Shown here in pieces: positions 1 through 5,652 of a stretch of DNA of 7,718 nt. The notes under the pieces are model-generated. The model made no database searches. It was not told where the DNA came from and was given only the letters and a program-made list of their open reading frames with translations. Source of the stretch: Lachnospiraceae bacterium UBA3645 (GTDB lineage Bacteria; Bacillota; Clostridia; Lachnospirales; Lachnospiraceae); assembly GCA_002373555.1 (NCBI GenBank), contig DFKM01000048.1, positions 1-7,718 on the forward strand, written 5' to 3'. The translations under genes were made by a program, and so were the position numbers. Positions within the stretch are counted from its first letter, which is position 1; every line of letters begins with the position of its first letter.

Positions 1-344
1 GCCTGGGCATCCGTGATCAGGGGCTCTTTATAACCCAATTCGGCGCATTTGTTCTTTACACCCAACATCAGTGCCTGAATAAACTCCATGTTTGCATATT
101 TGACGACCATGCCGATCTGCGGCGCATCGCCGTCGGCATTTTCCGCGGCCGCCTCTGCCGCCGCTTCCGTGACCGCTTCCACGGCTGCTTCGGTCTCCCC
201 CGCGGCCGCCTCTGTCTCCGCCGCGGCCGCCTCTGTCTCCGCCGCTTCCGTTTCGGCCGGCTGCGAGCTGCTGCCGCAGGCAGCCAGTGCAAATACCATA
301 CAGAGAGCAATCAGAACTGCGAGTAACCTTTTCACCTTCTTCAT
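1..344 (-). CDS. Sugar-type ABC transporter substrate-binding lipoprotein (N-terminal part only)
   Basis: The start ATG (342-344) follows a near-perfect ribosome binding site, TAAGGAGGAG, at 351-360. The frame stays open to the left edge, giving 114 codons with no stop, so most of the gene lies outside. Residues 1-22 are a lipoprotein signal (KKVKR, a hydrophobic core, then lipobox LAAC with Cys23 as the lipidated residue), so the mature protein would be anchored on the outer face of the membrane. Residues 28-74 are a low-complexity acidic linker built on repeated ETEAA. From about residue 75, PQIGMVVKYANMEFIQALM and the following helix look like the first strand and helix of a periplasmic-binding-protein type 1 fold, as in ribose/galactose-binding proteins. 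It is the last gene of the hisD-like/ATPase/permease operon, 46 bases after the permease stop. Its own strong ribosome binding site fits the need for excess binding protein. Ligand unknown. Confidence 0.88.
   Translation of the reverse strand, partial: MKKVKRLLAVLIALCMVFALAACGSSSQPAETEAAETEAAAAETEAAAGETEAAVEAVTEAAAEAAAENADGDAPQIGMVVKYANMEFIQALMLGVKNKCAELGYKEPLITDAQ
199..240 (-). repeat. Tandem 21-base repeat encoding the ETEAA lipoprotein linker
   Basis: Two copies with a 21-base period; a 19-base core is identical at 201-219 and 222-240. Each unit encodes seven residues of the form A-E-T-E-A-A-A, and diverged ETEAA units flank them on both sides. Because the period is a multiple of three, gain or loss of a unit keeps the frame. 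This is a coding repeat, not a mobile element. Confidence 0.75.
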
Positions 345-375
345 TGTGTGCTCCTCCTTATAGAATTGTGATCAT

Positions 376-387
376 GCCGTTTCCGGC
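376..387 (-). other. Small intercistronic hairpin after the permease gene
   Basis: Immediately downstream of the permease stop, the transcribed strand reads GCCG-GAAA-CGGC: a four-pair GC stem closed by a GNRA tetraloop. No U-tract follows, so it is not a terminator. The remainder of this 46-base gap is the ribosome binding site of the binding-protein gene. It may help stabilise or segment the operon mRNA; that is inference from a short stem. Confidence 0.35.
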
Positions 388-390
388 TTT

Positions 391-1422
391 CTACCTCTTT
401 ACAAACGCATCCGCTGCGCCGGTGCCGTCCTTATTCTGCTCCAGCTTCCGCAGGTTCTCCTTGTACATGAGCTGCGCGCTGTACCGCACTCTCACACGGT
501 CCAGAATGATCGCCAGGAAGATCAGCGCGCCTTTGGTCGCGGCCACCAGATTGACATCCACGTTCAGCAGCGTCAGGGAGTTGTCCACCATGCCCAGGAA
601 CAGGGCGCCGCCCAGCATTCCGATCGGCTTTCCGACACCGCCCGAGAAGCTGCAGCCGCCCAGGATCGCGCCGGCGATGGAGAACGTAACCAGATTGTTT
701 CCCGTGGTATTGGAGATGGAATTCTGACGGCCCGCCGCGATCAGTCCGGCAACGGCGGCCAGAATGCCGGCCAGCACGAATGCCCGGATCACGACTCTGT
801 CGGTATTGATGCCGGCAATGAAGGAAGCCTGGCGGTTGCCGCCGGTCAGCTTGAATTTTCTGCCGAAGATCGTCTTGCGGAAGATCCATTCAAATACCAG
901 GAAAACGATGATGAACACAAAGACCGCAAAAGGAATGCTTCCGATCCTGCCGCGGCCGAGGAAGGAATAGACTTCATCCAGTCCCGTCAGCGAGAACGGA
1001 ACGAGGAAGAGGACCATACCTCTCATAATGATCTGCATGGACATGGTCAGCAGGAAGGAATTCGCTTTCAGCTTGGAAACGATCGTTCCCGAGAACAGTC
1101 CGATCAGCGCGCCGAGCGCCAGCGTGAGCAGAAGACAGAGCCAGGGGTTCATGCCTCCCATCGCGTTTGCCAGCAGAATGGTCGTACACGGCGCAAATGC
1201 GAGCGTCGCGTCCAGGGACAGATCCAGCTCGCCTACCATCAATACAATACCCTGCGCCAGGACCAGCATGCCCAGAAGCGATGACTGGAACAGGATGTTG
1301 ACCATGTTCTTCGGCGTAAAAAAGCTTGGTGTGACAATGACATTAAAGACAAAGAATATTGCAAGCAGCACCCAGACCAGATTGTCCAGCAGGGTCAGCT
1401 GAATTTTTGTTGACGTTCTCAT
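391..1422 (-). CDS. Ribose/galactose-type ABC transporter permease (RbsC/MglC family)
   Basis: This 343-residue protein is the usual size for the branched-chain/ribose permease family (BPD_transp_2). It is rich in membrane segments, for example near residues 13-30, 47-64, 95-112, 122-142, 163-181, 211-230 and 246-258. The coupling loop F-G-R-K-F-K-L-T-G-G-N-R-Q-A-S-F-I-A-G (187-205 region) matches the FGRxxxAxGGNxxAAxxxGI signature of RbsC-like permeases, and GAILGGCSFSGGVG (251-264) matches the family's later glycine-rich motif. The family motif usually written DLSVGS appears here as DLSLDA (67-72), a departure in a conserved spot. The start ATG overlaps the ATPase stop by four bases (ATGA), indicating translational coupling. 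A single permease gene suggests a homodimeric channel. The last 20 or so residues are hydrophilic. Family assignment is firm; substrate is not. Confidence 0.92.
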   Translation of the reverse strand: MRTSTKIQLTLLDNLVWVLLAIFFVFNVIVTPSFFTPKNMVNILFQSSLLGMLVLAQGIVLMVGELDLSLDATLAFAPCTTILLANAMGGMNPWLCLLLTLALGALIGLFSGTIVSKLKANSFLLTMSMQIIMRGMVLFLVPFSLTGLDEVYSFLGRGRIGSIPFAVFVFIIVFLVFEWIFRKTIFGRKFKLTGGNRQASFIAGINTDRVVIRAFVLAGILAAVAGLIAAGRQNSISNTTGNNLVTFSIAGAILGGCSFSGGVGKPIGMLGGALFLGMVDNSLTLLNVDVNLVAATKGALIFLAIILDRVRVRYSAQLMYKENLRKLEQNKDGTGAADAFVKR

Positions 1423-2975
1423 CCTTCCGCCTCCTCTTTGTGAATGACCTCACCCTGCGTGGCCCGGTAGATCGCTTCCTCATCATATTCGCCGCGTTTG
1501 AATTCATCGATGATGCGGCCGCCGTAGAGGATCACGATACGGTCGCAGATCTTCATCAGATCGTCTATGCCCGGCGAACTCAGGATAACGCAGGATCCTT
1601 CCCGCATTCCCTCGTCGATGGAATGCAGGATGCTCTCCTTTGCATCGATATCGACGCCTCTGGTCGGCTCGTCCAGAAGACATACGACCGGCTTCTGCGC
1701 AATGACCTTGCCGACCATGACCTTCTGCTTGTTCCCGCCCGAGAGCTGATTGATCTCCTGCTCCCTCGAAAAAGCCTTGACATCCAGATGCTTCATCAGT
1801 TCATCCACCATGGTATTCTCTTTGCCGGTGCTGATGATGCCGCCGGAGGAGATCCGGTCAAGTACGGAGATGGACATGTTGCTTTTAATGGATGCGATCG
1901 GAATGAGTCCTTCGCGTTCTCTTTCTTCCGCCATGTAGACAATGCCGTCTTTGATCGCCGCTTCCGGTGTTTTGTACCGTTTCGATTGTCCTCTGTACAG
2001 GATCTGCCCGACATCGAACCGGTCCGCGCCGACGATGCTCTTGAAGATCTCTGTCCGTCCGGCGCCCCGCAGACCCGCGATCCCGACGATCTCTCCTTCA
2101 TACACCTTCAGAAAGATATCCGCGAATTTTCCGTGGCGCGTAAAATCCCGCAGTTCGAACAGCGGCTCCTTTGTCCGGTCGATCTTTACATTCCGGTGGC
2201 CGGAGAACTCTGCCGATTCGGCCGTTTTGCCGACGATCAGCGCCGCGATCTTCTGCAGATCCAGCTCCGAGACCTTGTGCGTCCCGACTGCCTTGCCGTC
2301 TCTTAAGACCGTGACACGGTCACAGACATTCAGCAGCTCTTTCGTATGATGCGAAATGAAGATCACTGTCTTTCCGGCCTTCACTCTGTCTTCGATGATC
2401 CTGTACAGAAGGACCGAATCGGCCTGTGTCAGCGAAGCCGAGACTTCATCCATAATGATGATATCCGCATCTTCCACATAACAGGTCTTGACCACGAGCA
2501 TCAGCTGCTGTGCGCTGATCGACAGATCTCTCACATAATAATCCGGTTCAATGGGAAGGCCTGCTTTTGTCAGGATCTCATGCGCTTTCTGCCGCAGTGC
2601 GTTCCAGTCGATCATCTTCTTGTGATCGTTATAGATCGGCATGAAGAGATTCTCCATGACCGTGCCTTCGGCGATCGTCTGCGGCTCCTGCGTGATGATC
2701 GAGATCTTGTTGCGCTTGGCGATGATCGGCGTAAAGGAGCTGAAGGAGTTTCCGTTCACGATGATCTCGCCGCTGCTCGGCTGGATAATGCCGGACAGAA
2801 TGCTGACAAGCGTCGACTTTCCGGCGCCGTTCTTGCCGATCAGTCCGTGAACTTCCCCACGTTCCACGCTGAAATTCACATCATGCAGTGCGACTGTGCC
2901 GGCATATAATTTTGTGATCCCGCGCATCTCCAGGACCGTTTCTCCGGGTGCGTGACGGGTCACGTTTTCTGCCAT
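1419..2975 (-). CDS. Sugar ABC transporter ATPase with two fused nucleotide-binding domains (RbsA/MglA type)
   Basis: This 518-residue protein has two ABC domains in tandem, the standard layout for ribose/galactose-class importers. Domain 1 has Walker A GKNGAGKST (47-55), a Q-loop Gln near 96, a weak signature LSISAQQ (151-157), Walker B DIIIMDE (171-177) and an H-loop His (209). Domain 2 has a degenerate Walker A GLRGAGRTE (301-309, Lys replaced by Arg), a canonical LSGGNKQK signature (411-418), Walker B VCLLDEPTRG (431-440) and Ser-Ser in place of the H-loop His (466-467). The degenerate second site with an intact second signature is usual for RbsA/MglA, so one ATP site does most of the work. 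Domain 1 reads DEVSASL (176-182) where the family normally has DEPTASL. The ATG start is preceded by a GGGGGA binding site. It lies 68 bases after the hisD-like gene and overlaps the permease by ATGA. Confidence 0.95.
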   Translation of the reverse strand: MAENVTRHAPGETVLEMRGITKLYAGTVALHDVNFSVERGEVHGLIGKNGAGKSTLVSILSGIIQPSSGEIIVNGNSFSSFTPIIAKRNKISIITQEPQTIAEGTVMENLFMPIYNDHKKMIDWNALRQKAHEILTKAGLPIEPDYYVRDLSISAQQLMLVVKTCYVEDADIIIMDEVSASLTQADSVLLYRIIEDRVKAGKTVIFISHHTKELLNVCDRVTVLRDGKAVGTHKVSELDLQKIAALIVGKTAESAEFSGHRNVKIDRTKEPLFELRDFTRHGKFADIFLKVYEGEIVGIAGLRGAGRTEIFKSIVGADRFDVGQILYRGQSKRYKTPEAAIKDGIVYMAEEREREGLIPIASIKSNMSISVLDRISSGGIISTGKENTMVDELMKHLDVKAFSREQEINQLSGGNKQKVMVGKVIAQKPVVCLLDEPTRGVDIDAKESILHSIDEGMREGSCVILSSPGIDDLMKICDRIVILYGGRIIDEFKRGEYDEEAIYRATQGEVIHKEEAEG

Positions 2976-3003
2976 CTTTCTTCCCCCTTTCTTTCAGAGA
3001 TCC

Positions 3004-3025
3004 CCGCTGCCCCGAAGGGCAGCGG
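3004..3025 (-). other. Intercistronic hairpin with UUCG tetraloop
   Basis: Between the hisD-like stop and the ATPase start, the transcribed strand forms CCGCTGCCC-TTCG-GGGCAGCGG, nine GC-rich pairs closed by a C(UUCG)G loop. Outer GATC/GATC pairing around 2999-3002 and 3025-3028 can extend it past a two-base bulge. The stretch after it is purine-rich (GAAAGAAAGGGGGAAG, holding the ATPase binding site) and has no U-tract, so it should not terminate transcription. It is a candidate 3'-end stabiliser or processing point separating the enzyme message from the transporter message. Confidence 0.6.
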
Positions 3026-3043
3026 ATCATATGCAAAAGAGGA

Positions 3044-4306
3044 TCATTCCACACGAAGTCTTACGGAGTCACGGTGTGCGATCAGCCCTTCGAGCTGTGC
3101 GAAGCGCATGCAGGGATCTGCCATGTTCCGGCAGCCTTCTTCCGATACGAACTGATAGAAAGCGACCTTGATATACGCGCCGACCCAGAGTCCGCTGGAA
3201 TAACGGGCCGTGCTCATGGTGGGAAGGGTATGGTTCGTTCCGGAAACAAAGTCTCCGAAGGCTACAGGTGCATAGTGTCCGACGAACATGGAGCCGAAAT
3301 GCAGCAGTTTGTCGGCGACTTCACGCTCATTCTCCACTTCCACTTCCAGGTGCTCCGGTGCGATCTGGTTGCTGAGCGCGCAGGCTTCATCGATGCTGTC
3401 GACCAGATAGACCTGCCCGTTGTCATTCCAGGACTGGCCGGCGACCGCCGCTGTCGGAAGCGTTTCAAGGAGCTTCTCCAGCTCCACAAGGCTCTGATCG
3501 ATCACGCCCTGATCGGTGCAGACCAGGATGGGCTTCGCATTCGGATCATGTTCGGCCTGGGCCAGCAGATCGATCGCGACGAATTTCGGATTGGCTGTAT
3601 GATCGGCAAGGACCAGGACTTCACTGGGGCCGGCGATGGAATCAATGCCGACATCGCCGTATACCTGTCTCTTGGCTTCCGCTACAAATTTATTGCCGGG
3701 GCCGACGACAAGATCGACCTTCTTGACGGATTCGGTACCGTATGCAAACGCTGCAATACCCTGTGCGCCGCCCATGCAGTAGATCTCATCCGCACCGGCG
3801 ATATCCATCGCGACCAGGACGGCGGGATGGATCGTGCCGTAACCGGCAAAAGGCGGTGAGCAGACGGCGATCTCCCTGACACCGGCGACCTTTGCAGGAA
3901 TGATGCTCATCAGAGCCGTGGAAGGAAGCGGATGACGGCCTGCCGGAACATAGCAGCCGCAGCGCTCTACGGGAACCAGCTTATGGCCGAGTTCCAGTCC
4001 GGGGACCGTGCTCTGGAAATTCAGGTTCTTCAGACAGTCGAGCTGCTTTTCGGCAAAAATACGGATCTGTCCCGCAGCGAACCTGATTGCTTCAATGGTC
4101 TCGGGATCCACCTGGTCATAGGCGGCCTTGACGGCTTCCGGACCGACCTTTACGCCGGTGATCTCCATATGATCGAATTTGGCGGCGTATTCGATAAGCG
4201 CTTTGTCACCATTCTCGCGAACATTGTCAATGATGTCCATTACGGTCGTGGTAAGAGCCGTATCACGCTGGTAGGTCTTCTTGACAGCCTGTTTGATAAC
4301 CTTCAT
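3044..4306 (-). CDS. Histidinol dehydrogenase-family paralogue (NAD+-dependent, zinc-type), probably catabolic
   Basis: The protein has 420 residues from ATG 4306. A GTG at 4327 would add seven, but AAAGGATGG lies between the two and serves the ATG. In numbering from the GTG, the HisD catalytic set is complete: zinc ligands Gln257 and His260 (AQAEHD), Asp359 (GDF) and His418 (IAHRD), and the Glu325-His326 acid/base pair (IAPEHLE). GPGNKFVAEAKRQV (209-222) and DSIAGPSEVLVLAD (229-242) are also family hallmarks. HisD enzymes take an alcohol to a carboxylate with two NAD+. The substrate-facing parts differ from biosynthetic HisD as I know it: AGRHPLPSTALM (129-140), and a C-terminal ARYSSGLWVGAYIKVAFYQ (374-392) that recalls catabolic paralogues such as the sulfopropanediol dehydrogenase HpsN. 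No other his gene is present; it heads an operon with a sugar-type importer. I infer oxidation of the imported compound. Family firm, substrate unknown. Confidence 0.88.
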   Translation of the reverse strand: MKVIKQAVKKTYQRDTALTTTVMDIIDNVRENGDKALIEYAAKFDHMEITGVKVGPEAVKAAYDQVDPETIEAIRFAAGQIRIFAEKQLDCLKNLNFQSTVPGLELGHKLVPVERCGCYVPAGRHPLPSTALMSIIPAKVAGVREIAVCSPPFAGYGTIHPAVLVAMDIAGADEIYCMGGAQGIAAFAYGTESVKKVDLVVGPGNKFVAEAKRQVYGDVGIDSIAGPSEVLVLADHTANPKFVAIDLLAQAEHDPNAKPILVCTDQGVIDQSLVELEKLLETLPTAAVAGQSWNDNGQVYLVDSIDEACALSNQIAPEHLEVEVENEREVADKLLHFGSMFVGHYAPVAFGDFVSGTNHTLPTMSTARYSSGLWVGAYIKVAFYQFVSEEGCRNMADPCMRFAQLEGLIAHRDSVRLRVE

Positions 4307-4358
4307 TTCTTCATACCATCCTTTCACAGATTTGAGGGCTGCACTTTAGTACACTACC

Positions 4359-4389
4359 ATGATAAATCAGCCCCTTCGGGCAAAGTCAA
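4359..4389 (-). promoter_or_regulatory. Operon promoter with 19-base spacer (MerR-type architecture)
   Basis: On the minus strand TTGACT (4384-4389; 5 of 6 to consensus) and TATCAT (4359-4364; 5 of 6) are separated by exactly 19 bases (4365-4383) instead of the usual 17. Inside the spacer is an imperfect dyad GCCC-GAAG-GGGC. Over-long spacers with a central dyad are the known arrangement for promoters that MerR-family proteins activate by untwisting DNA. A MerR-family gene lies just upstream. Predicted transcription starts near 4352, about 46 bases before the ATG of the hisD-like gene. Confidence 0.65.
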
Positions 4390-4407
4390 CACCGAAAAGT
4401 GTTATTA

Positions 4408-4493
4408 TTTTAACGCATTTTTTACGATTTTACTTTTGTTTATTTCTTCAGCGCTGAAATTTTCAATGTTTTTCACAAGAAAATGAATGTTTT
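4408..4493. promoter_or_regulatory. Phased T-tracts, probable intrinsically curved DNA upstream of the operon promoter
   Basis: T-runs start at 4408, 4418 and 4428, a strict ten-base spacing, and further tracts in similar register occur at 4469-4473 and 4490-4493. The element TTTTCA starts at 4460, 4470 and 4490. The stretch is much more AT-rich than the surrounding genes and lies just upstream of the -35 box. Such phasing is known to bend DNA and can assist promoter activation or act like an UP element. Visual evidence only. Confidence 0.4.
4447..4458. promoter_or_regulatory. Perfect 12-base palindrome, candidate operator
   Basis: TTCAGCGCTGAA is self-complementary over all 12 positions. 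It lies within the phased AT-rich region, about 60 bases upstream of the -35 box of the hisD-like operon. It could be a regulator-binding site; which protein would bind is unknown. Confidence 0.35.
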
Positions 4494-4500
4494 CAGTCTC

Positions 4501-4514
4501 CGGAAGTACTTCCG
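4501..4514. promoter_or_regulatory. Perfect 14-base palindrome, candidate operator
   Basis: CGGAAGTACTTCCG is self-complementary over all 14 positions with no spacer. It sits between the U-tract of the regulator's terminator and the AT-rich region of the operon, with its centre 55 bases from that of the 12-base palindrome. A protein operator is the simplest reading; transcribed, it would form only a hairpin without a proper loop. Confidence 0.4.
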
Positions 4515-4566
4515 TAAAAATGAAAGAACGCCGGAAACCCGGCCCCAGGGGGCGGGTTTCCGGCGT
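4515..4566 (-). terminator. Intrinsic terminator of the MerR-family gene
   Basis: The arms at 4528-4541 and 4553-4566 form 14 perfect GC-rich pairs around a G/C-rich loop. On the minus strand the stem is followed by TCTTTCATTTTTA, a broken U-tract. The hairpin begins about 25 bases after the regulator's stop. It isolates the regulator transcript from the downstream operon, so the operon needs its own promoter. Confidence 0.85.
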
Positions 4567-4591
4567 CTTCGCAAGGAGCATCTCTTCACTT

Positions 4592-5488
4592 TTACCGCAG
4601 TTTCACAGGCCGTAAGCTGTCATATTCCCGGAACGGGATCAGGATCTGGATCACCCAGAGATTCTTGTTATTGGTGATCATCGGACTGATCAGCCACTCT
4701 TCCACCGACCAGTCGGCCAGTTCATGTCCGTTCTTCTTTGCCCAGTTCATCAGGCCCATATAGGTCTCGACCAGCCGGCCGTTCTTGGGCGTTCCGATAT
4801 GGATCGCGGACAGCCCCCGGAAGGCCGGTATTTTCATATACTGATGGCTGGCTTTTTTGCGGTCCAGCACAGGTACGGCAATGTGATATTTGTGTATCTC
4901 TTCGTTAAATGCAGGAACACTGCTGTCGAAATGATCGTATGTCACATAAATGAGCGAGCCGAAGGAGATCGCATTGACCGTATCCGCGATATCCTGGATC
5001 TGCGGCAGATGCGCCACGTCTTCATAGCCGTCATCCTCAAAATCCGCTTCATAATCCACGGCAACGACCATCTGCTCATTTCTTTCCATCACTTCATATT
5101 CAAACAGTATCTCCGGGCTTTTCTGGCTCTGCTTCAGGTAAGCCAGTGCTTCGGAAAGCCGGGCATAGGCCGCAACGCTCTGCTGATACATCTGGATGCT
5201 GAGTTCGAGGTTCTCCCGCGCATAATCCAGATGGTCCTCCAGGGACATACGCAGACTGTTCACATTTTTCCCGAAAATGATATCCCGCATGTCCGAAACA
5301 GGCATGTTGATATTCCGCAGCGCCTTCGCCGCCACGACTTCGTAGATATTTTCCATGGAATAGGCACGGTAATTGTTGTTTTCATCCCTGCCGACATCCG
5401 AAATAATGCCTCTTTCCTCGTAGTATCTGAGCTGCTTGCGGCTGACGCCGCAGAGCTTGCAGAATTCACTGGTCGTATACGTCCTCAA
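4592..5488 (-). CDS. MerR-family transcriptional activator with GyrI-like effector-binding domain
   Basis: The protein has 298 residues from a TTG start (5486-5488) placed seven bases after a very strong GGGAGGAAGG site. A longer frame with ATG at 5518 is possible but adds residues that contain this binding site. The N-terminus (YTTSEFCKLCGVSRKQLRYYEERG, residues 4-27) is a typical MerR helix-turn-helix, and NNNYRAY (37-43) is the wing. A long helix at about 75-130 is the dimerising coiled coil. From about residue 140 the protein resembles the BmrR/GyrI-type multidrug-binding domain, including GLMNWAKKNGHEL, WSVEEWLISP and a final VIQILIPF strand. No metal-site cysteine cluster is visible, so an organic ligand is likelier than a metal. 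It has its own promoter and terminator and sits directly before an operon whose promoter has MerR-type spacing, which makes it the likely regulator of that operon. Confidence 0.88.
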   Translation of the reverse strand: MRTYTTSEFCKLCGVSRKQLRYYEERGIISDVGRDENNNYRAYSMENIYEVVAAKALRNINMPVSDMRDIIFGKNVNSLRMSLEDHLDYARENLELSIQMYQQSVAAYARLSEALAYLKQSQKSPEILFEYEVMERNEQMVVAVDYEADFEDDGYEDVAHLPQIQDIADTVNAISFGSLIYVTYDHFDSSVPAFNEEIHKYHIAVPVLDRKKASHQYMKIPAFRGLSAIHIGTPKNGRLVETYMGLMNWAKKNGHELADWSVEEWLISPMITNNKNLWVIQILIPFREYDSLRPVKLR

Positions 5489-5491
5489 GAT

Positions 5492-5501
5492 CCTTCCTCC
5501 C
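5492..5501 (-). promoter_or_regulatory. Ribosome binding site that sets the TTG start of the regulator
   Basis: GGGAGGAAGG on the minus strand is an excellent Shine-Dalgarno match placed just before TTG 5486-5488. The ATG at 5518 has only the poor site GGGGATTTGTCGG upstream. The TTG start also puts the helix-turn-helix at residue 4, as is usual in MerR proteins. Confidence 0.75.
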
Positions 5502-5544
5502 TGTACATGCAGATTCATTTCCGACAAATCCCCACAGCAGTCAG

Positions 5545-5574
5545 ATTATACCACAAATCAGTCGGAAATGACAG
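5545..5574 (-). promoter_or_regulatory. Promoter of the MerR-family gene
   Basis: A perfect TATAAT (5545-5550 on the minus strand) is preceded at 18 bases by CTGTCA (5569-5574), a 4 of 6 match to TTGACA. Transcription would begin near 5537, about 50 bases before the TTG start. GATTTGT occurs twice on the minus strand, in the spacer and again downstream of the -10, so self-regulation is possible but unproven. Confidence 0.6.
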
Positions 5575-5579
5575 AGTAC

Positions 5580-5631
5580 AAAAAAGAACAGGAGTTGAAA
5601 TGCAGACCACAGTCTGTATTTCGACTCCTGT
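5580..5631 (-). terminator. Intrinsic terminator of the racemase operon
   Basis: The arms 5588-5607 and 5612-5631 can form a 20-base stem with a four-base loop, followed on the minus strand by TTCTTTTTT. In the minus-strand transcript two of the 20 positions are C-A mismatches; in a plus-strand transcript the same two would be G-U pairs. The A-run side shows that termination serves the minus strand. The hairpin starts about 20 bases after the racemase stop and separates that unit from the regulator promoter. Confidence 0.88.
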
Positions 5632-5652
5632 CCCGTTTTATTCAGGCGCTTT

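Noticed and set aside
1359..2306. Long plus-strand open frame of 315 codons
   Set aside because: It lies opposite the ATPase gene, whose motifs are unmistakable; the translation has no recognisable domain and no good start. It is an antisense shadow of GC-rich coding sequence.
2948..3859. Long plus-strand open frame of 303 codons
   Set aside because: Opposite the hisD-like gene, with no family motif and no suitable ribosome binding site; shadow frame.
3044..4306. Reading the dehydrogenase as hisD of histidine biosynthesis
   Set aside because: No other his gene is adjacent, it is co-transcribed with a sugar-type importer, and its substrate-facing segments differ. Not excluded, but not the better reading.
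4307..4327. GTG start adding seven residues to the hisD-like protein
   Set aside because: The AAAGGATGG ribosome binding site falls inside this extension, favouring the ATG at 4306.
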